From NCBI GenBank assembly GCA_006954405.1, contig LVVQ01000002.1, positions 1-64,000 on the forward strand: DNA of 64,000 nucleotides, written 5' to 3'. The notes under the pieces were generated by a model. It ran no database searches and was not told the origin of the DNA. It saw only the letters and a list, made by a program, of their open reading frames with translations. Positions 43,947 through 52,881 of the stretch are shown piece after piece (position 1 is the first letter of the stretch; each line of letters opens with the position of its first letter). The translations under genes were made by a program, and so were the position numbers. This stretch comes from Candidatus Methanarcanum hacksteinii. GTDB taxonomy: Archaea > Thermoplasmatota > Thermoplasmata > Methanomassiliicoccales > Methanomethylophilaceae.

Positions 43947-44335
43947 CGTTTCGGACCTATCATTCAATCATCGTTTTTATTAGTAACGTTCATTTGTAAG
44001 ATATATCGGCTAGGAACCATCTTTTTTGTAGATGTCGATGAGGGGATGCGTCCATTCGATCACATCATCAGTTGATACTGATGGATTCAGATGTTCATTC
44101 GTTCGATGTATGGTCGATCTACCATGCAATTTACCCTGCAATTTACCCTGCAATTTACCCTGCAGATCAATATGCCAGCAAATGATCATTTTCATAGCAA
44201 AATTTGCCTAACAAATTCATCATTCGCTCACATTTATCGAGAACTCCCCATATGTCTTCCAACACATCGGATCGATACGGATCACGTATGTCGCGTGTCA
44301 TCAATCTTATATTTTGAGTTCTGGATGCACCATTC
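43947..44335. other. Intergenic region with a 12-bp tandem repeat
   Basis: Between two divergent genes. Besides the 12-bp repeat at 44125-44164, a 61-codon leftward frame (44010-44195) ends in a protein-like VIEWTHPLIDIYKKDGS, but its first half is just the repeat translated (GKLQ units). It may be a decayed gene end. No function assigned. Confidence 0.4.
44125..44164. repeat. 12-bp tandem repeat, 3.3 copies
   Basis: tgcaatttaccc repeats perfectly at 44125, 44137 and 44149, then tgca. It lies 170 bp upstream of the gene at 44336. Confidence 0.8.
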
Positions 44336-45322
44336 ATGAAAAGCAGGACAAAGGCGAATATCATCGTGAGTCTGATAACGCTCGTGATAGTATTGGCCAT
44401 GATGGCGCCTGTACTATCGGTGTTCGTCAAGATCGATAACGGAATACATCTCACGGCGGACATAGAGTTAGGCGAGGAAGCAATCTTCGAGGTCGATGGG
44501 AACACTCCCAAGGATTCATTGGTGACCAACCTATCGAATTCGTATGATAGAGGAGGGAGGTTCGTCGAGTACGGCACCAAATCCGAAGAGATGGTCGATT
44601 CGAGCGATGCTTCGGACATCGCCGATCGTGCACTAGCAAGCGGAGAGACGCCCATAACAGTGAAGGATGTCGACGGAAACATCGTGAGGGTGTACATGGT
44701 GGATGAGTCCACGGACGATGATAAGATCATCACTATGACCATCCGCACTTCTGAACTAGCAGCCAAATACACGATCCCCGAGCTTAAATTGTACTTCGAG
44801 AAAGGCGAGTTCACATCGATGACCGATTCGAGGGTCGATGTGAACAAAGGTACGATCAAAATGACGATCTCAATACCGATGGCATCATTCCTTGTGATGC
44901 AGGCCATGGGGTGCAATGTCGTGATGTGCTTCAACATAGAGTATCTTTTCTTGATGTCATACAGCATGACAGGCGATCTCGGTAACATGACCGGTACGGA
45001 TGCAACGATCAGCATCGGTGCAGGTGTCGAGACGGTGACAGTATCCATGGGAGATGCATCATCGGCTGTGAGGGATGCCATAAAGGGCATTGACGGTTCC
45101 GAGATCAACGGAGTGAAGATATCGTCGAAGATCGTCGGAGATAACGCGACCATATCCTTCGACCTTAAAAATTTCAACAATCTCTCATCAGCCCTCAAGG
45201 ATATGCTTGACAGGGATGGGAAGATAACGTTCGATTATGATGGAAGTACGTTTACCGTCGAGAGCGATCAGGCGAAGGAGATAATCAAACTCCTCGAACA
45301 TCTGGAGGGAGTGGTCGCATGA
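44336..45322 (+). CDS. Membrane-anchored extracytoplasmic protein
   Basis: 328 residues. One N-terminal membrane segment (NIIVSLITLVIVLAMMAPVLSVFV) is followed by an acidic extracytoplasmic region rich in beta strands, with a central hydrophobic stretch (MASFLVMQAMGCNVVMCF). No family recognised. It overlaps the next gene by 4 bp (ATGA), so the two probably form a complex. Confidence 0.65.
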   Translation: MKSRTKANIIVSLITLVIVLAMMAPVLSVFVKIDNGIHLTADIELGEEAIFEVDGNTPKDSLVTNLSNSYDRGGRFVEYGTKSEEMVDSSDASDIADRALASGETPITVKDVDGNIVRVYMVDESTDDDKIITMTIRTSELAAKYTIPELKLYFEKGEFTSMTDSRVDVNKGTIKMTISIPMASFLVMQAMGCNVVMCFNIEYLFLMSYSMTGDLGNMTGTDATISIGAGVETVTVSMGDASSAVRDAIKGIDGSEINGVKISSKIVGDNATISFDLKNFNNLSSALKDMLDRDGKITFDYDGSTFTVESDQAKEIIKLLEHLEGVVA

Positions 45323-45921
45323 ATGATGTGAGCAAAGCACAGGAGTTCAAGGCCGTGTGCGTCTATGGTAGTGTCATAAAAGGTATCATAGCGGCCTTAT
45401 TAGCATTGCTGATATCGGTCATCATACCGAAGATGTTGGCGGATATGCTCACCGAACCCACATCGATAAGATCGTTCGTAGCGTTGTTCGGTGTCGAGGT
45501 CGATCTCACGTCAGTGGAGGATTTCCTTACGAGATCCGATATGGGCGGCCTCATAGGCGTGTTCAACAGGGCATGGATCACCGGTATCCTCCTTGTGCCA
45601 TTGTGTTTCTTCAAGGGATTCTACAGGAAAGGTAACTATGGCCGTCTGTTCTTCTCGATAATCGTCGCGGTGTATGGTGCCATAAGATACATCATAATCA
45701 TGAACTACGGCGATCTCTCGGATCTGATGACTCTCATGTTGACGTTGAACGGGCAGTCCGTGACATTGAACATAGGCATGATGTTCACTGGTGCGTTGAT
45801 CGTGGCGATCGTCCTCCGTCTTTTGAAGGTACCCAAGGAATACGGTTCTTACAAGGACGAACGCGAGGACTTCATCGAATCCAAGAGGGACAAGGAACGC
45901 ATGCAGATCTTCTTCGAATGA
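45319..45921 (+). CDS. Multi-pass membrane protein
   Basis: 200 residues with about four membrane helices (IKGIIAALLALLISVIIPKML, ITGILLVPLCFFKGFY, LFFSIIVAVYGAIRYIIIM, LNIGMMFTGALIVAIVLRLL) and a charged C-terminal tail. Translationally coupled to the upstream anchored protein. Function unknown. Confidence 0.65.
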   Translation: MNDVSKAQEFKAVCVYGSVIKGIIAALLALLISVIIPKMLADMLTEPTSIRSFVALFGVEVDLTSVEDFLTRSDMGGLIGVFNRAWITGILLVPLCFFKGFYRKGNYGRLFFSIIVAVYGAIRYIIIMNYGDLSDLMTLMLTLNGQSVTLNIGMMFTGALIVAIVLRLLKVPKEYGSYKDEREDFIESKRDKERMQIFFE

Positions 45922-45929
45922 TCCATTTC

Positions 45930-45948
45930 GCCCCCTTTCCAAGGGGGC
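45930..45948 (+). terminator. Hairpin after the membrane-protein pair
   Basis: GCCCCC/GGGGGC stem with a 7-nt loop, 8 bp after the stop at 45921. Confidence 0.55.
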
Positions 45949-46023
45949 TATGGATCTACATTACGATATAAACATATCTTAATCTAGAAATCATTAAATA
46001 TAATTTATCCTCTAGTACGTGAC

Positions 46024-46266
46024 ATGGGGTCAGAATATCTTACGGCGATGGAGGAATTCGATATCAATCTCCACACATCTTGCGAGAGAGAATGGGATGT
46101 AGAGGAGGAGATCCTGATGTTGGATCCTCTCTTCAAAGAGATGATGTTGGGTTCTGATGATCGTTTGAGGGGTACGCATAACATCTCATCGGATGGGATC
46201 GGTCATCTGGTAAGAAGAGTGCCGATAAGGATCACTGTGGGGCGATCGGATGTTGCCGGATTATGA
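46024..46266 (+). CDS. Small acidic protein of unknown function
   Basis: 80 residues starting MGSEYLTAMEEFDINLHTSC. Its end overlaps the start of the next gene by 17 bp in another frame. It is either a small partner protein or the original N-terminus of the next gene separated by a frameshift; the sequence does not decide. A TATA-like run (aaatataat) lies about 25 bp upstream. Confidence 0.5.
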   Translation: MGSEYLTAMEEFDINLHTSCEREWDVEEEILMLDPLFKEMMLGSDDRLRGTHNISSDGIGHLVRRVPIRITVGRSDVAGL

Positions 46267-47152
46267 GGATCTGAGATTGGATCACGATCTGATGGAGATG
46301 ATGTGCGAGATACGCAGGATGGACAATGAGATCGGAGAGATCATATTGACGTCAGGCGAGATGGTGACATGGGTCGATGAGGTCATAGATACAGAGATAC
46401 AAGCGTATGAGAAGGGCGGATACGATGAACCGCCTGGTCTTAGGGATGCATATCATGTCGCAGGCCTATTCGTCCTTCCGTGGGATCCGGAGGAGGTGTG
46501 TGAGCTGGATTCATACATAACAGGGGGAGATGTACCAGATGTACCAGATGGGATGGAGGATCTCTTGGATTGGGTCAACACATCACCTTATGATCAATTC
46601 GTGACGGCATCAGTGTTCCTGTCAGAATCGGAAGAACTCGAAGGTTTGGATCGCATGACAGCATGGTCATTGTTCCGCGCGCTCCTGTACAATACAGGAT
46701 TAGAGAACATAGGCTCATGCAAGATATATGACAAGATCATCGAAGGGTACGATGTCACCAGCGGTAAGGTCCAAGGGGAGAGGGATCGTCAATCGATCAT
46801 CAGGGATGTGACGACAGCGATCCATGAATCATACAAGGAAGCTATCGATGCCTATCGCGACATGGACATCTCCAAGGACTTGGACGGGAATGAATTGTCA
46901 TTCATCAGGAACTCACGTTCATGCAGAGGTTCATTCACGGTACAGGACGCATCGTCATGGACGAACGGTCTCGAGGATCAATCCATCAGGAGTAAATTGT
47001 CAAGATTGACAGAATTAGGTCTCTTGACGAAAGAGGGTCGCACGAAAGGGATGAGGTTCAGATACAACGATCCTTTCGAGGATGTGCGCAGGGATGCAGA
47101 ACAACGTTTTATTGAGGAATGCGGTGATTTCTCATTCACAAAAGGGAAATGA
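46250..47152 (+). CDS. Uncharacterised protein with C-terminal winged-helix-like region
   Basis: 300 residues, acidic. The last 70 residues (DQSIRSKLSRLTELGLLTKEGRTKGMRFRYNDPFED) look like the winged-helix tail seen at the end of some Fic proteins, but the Fic catalytic HxFxxGNGR is absent. The first 200 residues are helical with no motif I know. It may be co-transcribed with the MazG-like gene 10 bp downstream. Confidence 0.6.
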   Translation: MLPDYEDLRLDHDLMEMMCEIRRMDNEIGEIILTSGEMVTWVDEVIDTEIQAYEKGGYDEPPGLRDAYHVAGLFVLPWDPEEVCELDSYITGGDVPDVPDGMEDLLDWVNTSPYDQFVTASVFLSESEELEGLDRMTAWSLFRALLYNTGLENIGSCKIYDKIIEGYDVTSGKVQGERDRQSIIRDVTTAIHESYKEAIDAYRDMDISKDLDGNELSFIRNSRSCRGSFTVQDASSWTNGLEDQSIRSKLSRLTELGLLTKEGRTKGMRFRYNDPFEDVRRDAEQRFIEECGDFSFTKGK

Positions 47153-47162
47153 TGTATCGGGG

Positions 47163-47546
47163 ATGATGATGAGCAAAGAAATGACGAATAATGCACGCAC
47201 GATCAATGATGCTATGGAGCTCGTGAAAGAGTTCTGTGAGGAGAGGGATTGGGATCAATTCCATAATCCGAAGGATCTTGCGATAGGCATGGCCACAGAA
47301 TCGGCCGAATTGCTTGAACTATTCAGATTCAGGACCAATGAGCAGTGTATGGAGATGATGTCAGATCCTTCAAGATCAGAGGACATCAAGGACGAACTTG
47401 CTGACGTGTTCTATTTCGTACTGAGATTTGCTCAGATGAATGGGATCGATCTCTATGAAGCACTCTCTCAGAAGATAGATAAGAATCGCAAGAGGTATCC
47501 GATCGATAAGAGCAAGAGTTCCAACAGGAAATATGATGAATTCTGA
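47163..47546 (+). CDS. MazG-like nucleotide pyrophosphohydrolase
   Basis: 127 residues. The all-alpha NTP-PPase motif EExxE..ExxD is visible as ATESAELLELF followed by EDIKDELADVFYFVLRFA. The length and NPKDLAIGMATESAELLE pattern match small dCTP-pyrophosphatase/MazG-like house-cleaning enzymes. Three consecutive ATGs (47163, 47166, 47169) could start it. Confidence 0.9.
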   Translation: MMMSKEMTNNARTINDAMELVKEFCEERDWDQFHNPKDLAIGMATESAELLELFRFRTNEQCMEMMSDPSRSEDIKDELADVFYFVLRFAQMNGIDLYEALSQKIDKNRKRYPIDKSKSSNRKYDEF

Positions 47547-47641
47547 TAGTTTGTCTTGACAGAAGGATGCAAGCATTCACAATAATACATCAGTTACCAG
47601 ATAAGTAGCATATACCAAGAATATTGTAACCGCTCATTCAT

Positions 47642-49177
47642 ATGACGGATAGACTGACCTATGAGAACATAAGCCCCCAGGTCAGGAAGTTAGCGATGGT
47701 CGGACTAGCCCTAGGTATGCTTGTGGCATGCATGGACGGAACCATCGTCGGAACGTGTGCGAATGTTATCAGCAAAGACCTTGGTGGCGAAGAACTCTAT
47801 TCGTGGATGATCACGACATATCTGCTATGTGAATCGGCAATGGTCCCCATCGCAGGTAAGATGTCCGATCGTTATGGAAGGAAACCATTGTTCTTGATCG
47901 GACTCATTCTTTTCGCTGCAGGTTCAATATTCGCGGGACTATCGAATTCGATGCTGATGTTCATCATATGCCGTGGGGTGCAGGGACTCGGAGGAGGAAT
48001 CCTCATGCCTGTTGCGATGGCCTCTGTAGCGGATTTCTATTCACCCGAGGATCGCGGAAAGGTCCAAGGTGCTCTTGGTGCCGTGTTCGGGGTCGGAAGC
48101 GGTATCGGACCTCTTGTGGGAGGTGCCTTGTGCGAGTACATCAATTGGCATTGGGTGTTCTTCATCAACATCCCGATAATCTTGGTGTGCATCCTATTCA
48201 CAGTCAAGAAATTCCCTGAGCGTAAAGCAGATACTTCAAAGAAGATCGATTATGCTGGAATCACCGTCCTCACACTGATAATCCTTGATGTTCTGTTGTA
48301 CTTCCAGTGGATCAGCGGAGAGATGGAATTCATCAGCGCAAGATCCATCGGAATGATCATCATTGGAATCATCCTATCGATATTGTTCGTTTCGATTGAG
48401 AGGAGGGTCGAGGACCCCGTTCTTGCACCTAAGTTGATCCATAGTCCGACGTTCGTGAAAGCATCGACCTACATGTTCATCATGGGACTTGCCATGATCG
48501 GTACACTGACATTCATCGCGATGTACATGCAGCAGATGTTCGACATCGGAACGATGGAATGCGGATTCTATCTTCTGCCAATGGTCGTTGGAATGATGAT
48601 CACATCCATGGGGAGCGGGATGTTGGTCAATAAGACCGGATACAGAGGATGGATCGTAGCAGGTTCGACACTCATTATGGCTGCCCTCCTGTTGATGTAC
48701 ACCATGGGTTCAGATCCGAACAAGATGCTCTTGTTCGTATATCTGTTCATATTCGGATTAGGACTCGGTTGTGTAAACTCCACCGTGATGATCTCGGTCC
48801 AGAATCACACATCGATCGAGAACATGGGGATGACGACATCGGCCGTTAGTCTTATGAGGAACGTGGGGTCGACCGTTGGAACTGCGTGTTATTCACTGAT
48901 CATCGCAAGTCAGATGAATTCCAAATTCGCTGACAGCACCTATTCCTTTGTGAACGATATATTCAATTTCAATGGTACAGGACTCATCGCTTTGAGGTAT
49001 GTCCCCGGATTCGACATTCCGGGACAGGCCACTCTTGCCGAGACGATCGTTGAGATCTTCGGGACTTCAGTATGTGCCGCATTCCTGTTCGGAGGACTGA
49101 TCTACATTGTTGCTTTGGTGATCTCATTCACCATGGATAAGAAGTATACAGTCTCTGAAGACGAGAATAGACATTGA
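47642..49177 (+). CDS. MFS drug exporter, DHA2/EmrB-QacA family
   Basis: 511 residues with about 14 membrane helices. GRKPLFLIGLILFAAGSIFAGLS is the MFS loop motif. MLVACMDGTIVGTC, RGVQGLGGGILMPVA and GKVQGALGAVFGVGSGIGPLVGG are typical of DHA2 proton antiporters. It is transcribed alone, with substrate unknown. Confidence 0.9.
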   Translation: MTDRLTYENISPQVRKLAMVGLALGMLVACMDGTIVGTCANVISKDLGGEELYSWMITTYLLCESAMVPIAGKMSDRYGRKPLFLIGLILFAAGSIFAGLSNSMLMFIICRGVQGLGGGILMPVAMASVADFYSPEDRGKVQGALGAVFGVGSGIGPLVGGALCEYINWHWVFFINIPIILVCILFTVKKFPERKADTSKKIDYAGITVLTLIILDVLLYFQWISGEMEFISARSIGMIIIGIILSILFVSIERRVEDPVLAPKLIHSPTFVKASTYMFIMGLAMIGTLTFIAMYMQQMFDIGTMECGFYLLPMVVGMMITSMGSGMLVNKTGYRGWIVAGSTLIMAALLLMYTMGSDPNKMLLFVYLFIFGLGLGCVNSTVMISVQNHTSIENMGMTTSAVSLMRNVGSTVGTACYSLIIASQMNSKFADSTYSFVNDIFNFNGTGLIALRYVPGFDIPGQATLAETIVEIFGTSVCAAFLFGGLIYIVALVISFTMDKKYTVSEDENRH

Positions 49178-49317
49178 ATCCGTTCAAACACATTCGATGA
49201 CATCTTGGCCCCATTTGGGGCCGGATTTACGTTTCATTTCAAATTTAATGATTCTAAACGGATCATCGAATGTATTCAACTGTTTGATCACGCGGCATTC
49301 GATCTTCTATAGGTATA

Positions 49318-49355
49318 TTGAACACTAGTGCGTAAATACGCATTAGTATTCAATA
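49318..49355. repeat. 38-bp direct repeat, left copy, with internal dyad
   Basis: Begins ttgaacactagtgcg and ends cgcattagtattcaata. It is identical over 38 bp to the copy at 50659-50696. Inside, gaacactagtgcg and cgcattagtattc are imperfect inverted halves (11 of 13 match) around taaata. It ends 35 bp before the ATPase start at 49391. Confidence 0.92.
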
Positions 49356-49390
49356 CAATTATATCTTTTCAATTCTTCCATCATATCGAT

Positions 49391-50662
49391 ATGGAGATAG
49401 CAAGGGATCAATACCTGAATGAATTGGATTCACGCAGATGGAATGGGATGGTAAAGATCATCACTGGCATCAGAAGATGCGGAAAATCATACCTCCTGTT
49501 TAATCTATTCAAGGATCGTCTTTTGTCAGAAGGGATCGATCCTGGAGATATAATAGAGATAAGGCTCGATGAGATAGATGCTGTTTCTCTAAGGGATCCA
49601 ATATCATTGTATGAATATGTGAGATCACGCACCTTAGATGGAAGGAGAAGATACGTATTCATCGACGAGATACAGATGGTGTCTAAGATCAAGAATCCGC
49701 ACATCGAAGGCGGAGAGGACATAACTTTTTACGAAACTCTCAATAGCCTCCTCAATACTGGATATCTGGACCTGTATGTTACTGGAAGTAATTCCAAAAT
49801 GCTTAGCTCCGATGTCCTCACCCAATTCCGTGATCGTGGCGATGAGGTTCGCATACATCCGCTATCATTCTTCGAGTATTTTTCAGCCAAAGGCGGGGAT
49901 AAGCAAATCGCATATCGTGATTTCCTCACATTTGGTGGTATGCCTCGCATCCTGTCCTTGAATTCAGATAGGGAAAAAGCGGATTATCTCAAAAGACTGT
50001 TCACTGAGACCTACATAAGAGATATCAGAGAAAGGCACAACATCGAACATCCTGAAGTGCTTGAAGGAATAATTGATTTAATCAGTTCTAACATCGGTTC
50101 ATTATCCAATCCTAGGCAGATCGCATCTCATTTCAAGAATGTCAGCGAAGGGACAGTGAGGACATACATCGATTATCTGAAGGATGCATTCCTTTTTTCC
50201 GAATCACAGCGTTATGATGTCAAAGGGAAGAGGTACTTCTCATATCCGCAGAAATATTACTGTGAGGACTTAGGCCTTCGTAACGCTCGCCTTAATTTTA
50301 GACAGCAGGAGCTGACTCATCTGATGGAGAATGCGATATACAATGAATTGCGCATACGCGGTTATTCGGTTGATGTCGGTGTAGTCACATTGAACGCTAA
50401 GGATTCTGAGGGGAGATCGATCCGTATACCGAAGGAGATCGACTTCATAGCGAACAGATATGAAGAAAAGGTCTACATCCAATCTGCATTCGCAATTCCA
50501 GATGATGTGAAGTTGCATTCCGAGGTGGATCAGTTCAAACACACTGGAGACTCGTTCAGGAAGATCGTGGTCAGGAACGATGTTGGCAACAGATGGTTCG
50601 ATGGGAATGGTGTCTTACACATCAATGTGATCGATTTCATGATGGACAAGGAATTGATTTGA
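49391..50662 (+). CDS. AAA-family ATPase with DUF4143-like domain, flanked by direct repeats
   Basis: 423 residues from MEIARDQYLNELDSRRWNG. Walker A is GIRRCGKSYLL, Walker B is YVFIDEIQM, followed by VTGSNSKMLSSD. GGMPRIL, a helical middle region and a C-terminal KEIDFIANRYEEKVYIQSAF follow. There the nuclease-type ExK is replaced by IQS, as in the related gene at 52882 (YYQICE). The frame opens earlier inside the 38-bp repeat, but alignment with family starts favours 49391. Its stop codon lies at the very start of the right repeat copy. Function unknown. Confidence 0.85.
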   Translation: MEIARDQYLNELDSRRWNGMVKIITGIRRCGKSYLLFNLFKDRLLSEGIDPGDIIEIRLDEIDAVSLRDPISLYEYVRSRTLDGRRRYVFIDEIQMVSKIKNPHIEGGEDITFYETLNSLLNTGYLDLYVTGSNSKMLSSDVLTQFRDRGDEVRIHPLSFFEYFSAKGGDKQIAYRDFLTFGGMPRILSLNSDREKADYLKRLFTETYIRDIRERHNIEHPEVLEGIIDLISSNIGSLSNPRQIASHFKNVSEGTVRTYIDYLKDAFLFSESQRYDVKGKRYFSYPQKYYCEDLGLRNARLNFRQQELTHLMENAIYNELRIRGYSVDVGVVTLNAKDSEGRSIRIPKEIDFIANRYEEKVYIQSAFAIPDDVKLHSEVDQFKHTGDSFRKIVVRNDVGNRWFDGNGVLHINVIDFMMDKELI

Positions 50663-50696
50663 ACACTAGTGCGTAAATACGCATTAGTATTCAATA
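50659..50696. repeat. 38-bp direct repeat, right copy
   Basis: Identical to 49318-49355. It begins at the second-last base before the TGA of the ATPase gene, so repeat and stop codon overlap. Confidence 0.92.
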
Positions 50697-50891
50697 TGAC
50701 GTTGATGCCTTCAGCACTTCCACCCGATTAGAAGTGATCGACGTTATTCAGGTCGTTTTAAAGTTAATCTAAGAGAAGATGTTGGAGTTTAGATTATAAT
50801 TATGGTATCCAAAATGCGAAATTTATACAAATATTACGTGTATATTTTGCAGATAAAAAACTATTTTACCTATGTAATTAATCTACTTCCC

Positions 50892-52376
50892 ATGGATAGG
50901 GATCTTTATACTGAACTTTTGGAATGGAAGGATTCTGATGATCGCAAACCCCTGATCATCCGTGGGGTGAGACAATGCGGGAAGACCTATCTGATGAAAA
51001 AATTTGGAGAGGAGAACTATTCCGCAGTGGCTTATCTTAAATTCGAAGGGAATGAGAGTTTGTGCAGGCTTTTCGATGGGGATTTAGACCCGAAGAGGCT
51101 CATTACAGCCATATCTATCCATTTGGATATGGATGTTGAAACAGACACTCTTCTCATATTTGACGAGATCCAAGAATGTGAACGTGCGATAACATCCTTG
51201 AAGTCATTCGCGGAGTTAGCACCCGAGTATCATATCATTTGTGCAGGCTCGCTCCTCGGATTGCAAGGAAAAGGATCCTTCCCTGTAGGGAAAGTATCAT
51301 TCAAGAACCTCTATCCGATGAGCTTCAGGGAATTCGTAAAGGCATCCAACAGAAGGCTCTATGAACACATCATGGGGCCTGGTGAGCCGGATGACATCTC
51401 CAGCGGGATGCTGAAGACCCTCAACATGGAATATCTGGCTGTCGGAGGTATGCCAGAAGCGGTATCCAAATGGGTGGGAACGCGTAGCATGGCTGAGGTG
51501 GACAGGATACTGAAGGAGATATCTGAATCGTACAAATTGGATTTTCTGAAGCACGTACCAGATAAGGATATCAAGAAGGTGAACCTGATATGGGATTCTA
51601 TTCCGTCGCAGCTGGCGACGGAGAACAAAAGATTCTTTTTCGGACATGCGGTCAAGGGGGCGAGATCCAAGGACCTGGAGGATTCCCTCCAATGGCTCTC
51701 CGATGCTGGAATGGTGTACAAGGTGTCGAAGGCGGAGAGGATAGGTATTCCCTTATCATCATTCCTGTCGAACAATTTGTTCAAGATTTATATGATGGAC
51801 GTCGGTATTCTGAGGTATAAGGCAGGTGTCTCTGCGGCTCATATCATGGAAGATAGATTGGATCCCCTCTTCAAGGGCGGAATGATAGAGAATTATATCA
51901 TGTGTGAACTCACAGCTTACGGCCATGCGGGAGAGGGATACTGGGGTTCGGGCAATCAGGCAGAGGTAGATTTTCTCCTCACGACCGATTCGGGCATAAT
52001 TCCCGTCGAGGTTAAGAGTAAGGAGAAGTATCGTGCGACTAGTCTCAAGGAGTACATAGATAGATACTCTCCTGCCAGGGCGATAGTGATCTCCAGCAAA
52101 GATTATGGCATCAATGGCACTGTGGTTACCGTTCCGATGTACTTAATATGGATTTTGCATCAAACCACAAAATCGAGTTATCCTGTCAAAGTTAGATGTA
52201 CAGGTCCTGTGCCTGAGCAACGACGACGTTACATCCCATGTTCGTCAACACCCAATGTGTTTCGAACGTCTTCGTGGAATTCTCGATCAGGAACCACGCC
52301 TCATGGCCACGGAGGGCCGTGGCCAATGTTGCCATTGCCTCAGGCGTGGACGCCTGAGAATGGAATTCCTCATTGA
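50892..52376 (+). CDS. AAA-family ATPase with DUF4143/PD-(D/E)xK-like domain; C-terminus altered by IS110 debris
   Basis: The frame from MDRDLYTELLEWKDSDDRK shows Walker A GVRQCGKTYL, Walker B LLIFDEIQECERA, CAGSLLG, VGGMPEAV and the canonical nuclease-like motif QAEVDFLLTTDSG...PVEVKSK. The domain should end near VVTVPMYLIW (about 52155). The last 70 codons after that run antisense through the IS110 transposase remnant and look foreign (Pro/Arg/Ser-rich), so the natural tail was probably lost when the element landed or was deleted. A longer N-terminus from 50802 is possible but unlike relatives. Confidence 0.8.
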   Translation: MDRDLYTELLEWKDSDDRKPLIIRGVRQCGKTYLMKKFGEENYSAVAYLKFEGNESLCRLFDGDLDPKRLITAISIHLDMDVETDTLLIFDEIQECERAITSLKSFAELAPEYHIICAGSLLGLQGKGSFPVGKVSFKNLYPMSFREFVKASNRRLYEHIMGPGEPDDISSGMLKTLNMEYLAVGGMPEAVSKWVGTRSMAEVDRILKEISESYKLDFLKHVPDKDIKKVNLIWDSIPSQLATENKRFFFGHAVKGARSKDLEDSLQWLSDAGMVYKVSKAERIGIPLSSFLSNNLFKIYMMDVGILRYKAGVSAAHIMEDRLDPLFKGGMIENYIMCELTAYGHAGEGYWGSGNQAEVDFLLTTDSGIIPVEVKSKEKYRATSLKEYIDRYSPARAIVISSKDYGINGTVVTVPMYLIWILHQTTKSSYPVKVRCTGPVPEQRRRYIPCSSTPNVFRTSSWNSRSGTTPHGHGGPWPMLPLPQAWTPENGIPH

Positions 52377-52485
52377 ATCTCTCAAGGAATACGACGTTCT
52401 TCTCATTCGGTTCACCATCGCCAGCATAACTGGCGAAACACACTGCTTTGGATTTGTGTAGATCCATTCCGATAGCTATTTTCAT
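52192..52485 (-). pseudogene. IS110-family transposase, N-terminal fragment
   Basis: 97 codons beginning MKIAIGMDLHKSKAVCF, the DEDD-transposase start typical of IS110, through FLIENSTKTFETHW and VVVAQAQDLYI. The normal continuation (the rest of the catalytic domain and C-terminal serine domain) is absent; the frame stops at the junction with the ATPase gene. It is a dead remnant. Confidence 0.85.
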
Positions 52486-52881
52486 CTCGTGCTCTCCTTT
52501 CTCTGCAAAAATAGTCCGAAGAGCACGGATCCGATATCGAACAGGATTATATCCTTGATTTCAGTTGTCGTTATCGCTCGTGCGATTCGGATTGGTTTTG
52601 CAACATCTGTATGCACGAGCTCTTGTTTTAATCGGACGGCCTTCTGATATCTCCTGTGAAAGATGTACCCTCTGTCACGGCTTCTCACAATATTGCTAAG
52701 GGGTTTCGTAGAGGATTTACGAGATTCGCACCATTTTTGGGTCTTATGATGGCGCTACGCGCATGCTCTCGCCCATATGGCAATATAATTTGTATGAAAA
52801 ATTAAACGTAATTAAATTTTTTTAATAAAATGAAAATTTTTAAAGTGCAATTAATAAATATCACAACAACATTGTTCATCT
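52486..52881. other. Non-coding flank of the IS110 remnant and promoter of the next ATPase gene
   Basis: In IS110-group elements the segment upstream of the transposase encodes the bridge RNA, so 52486-52750 may hold a decayed copy (inference; I did not resolve its loops). From about 52780 the sequence becomes extremely AT-rich and contains the promoter of the gene at 52882. Confidence 0.4.

Noticed and set aside
44167..45198. 343-codon leftward frame
   Set aside because: Antisense to the anchored protein at 44336; low-complexity Ser/Thr/Met-rich composition and no start signal.
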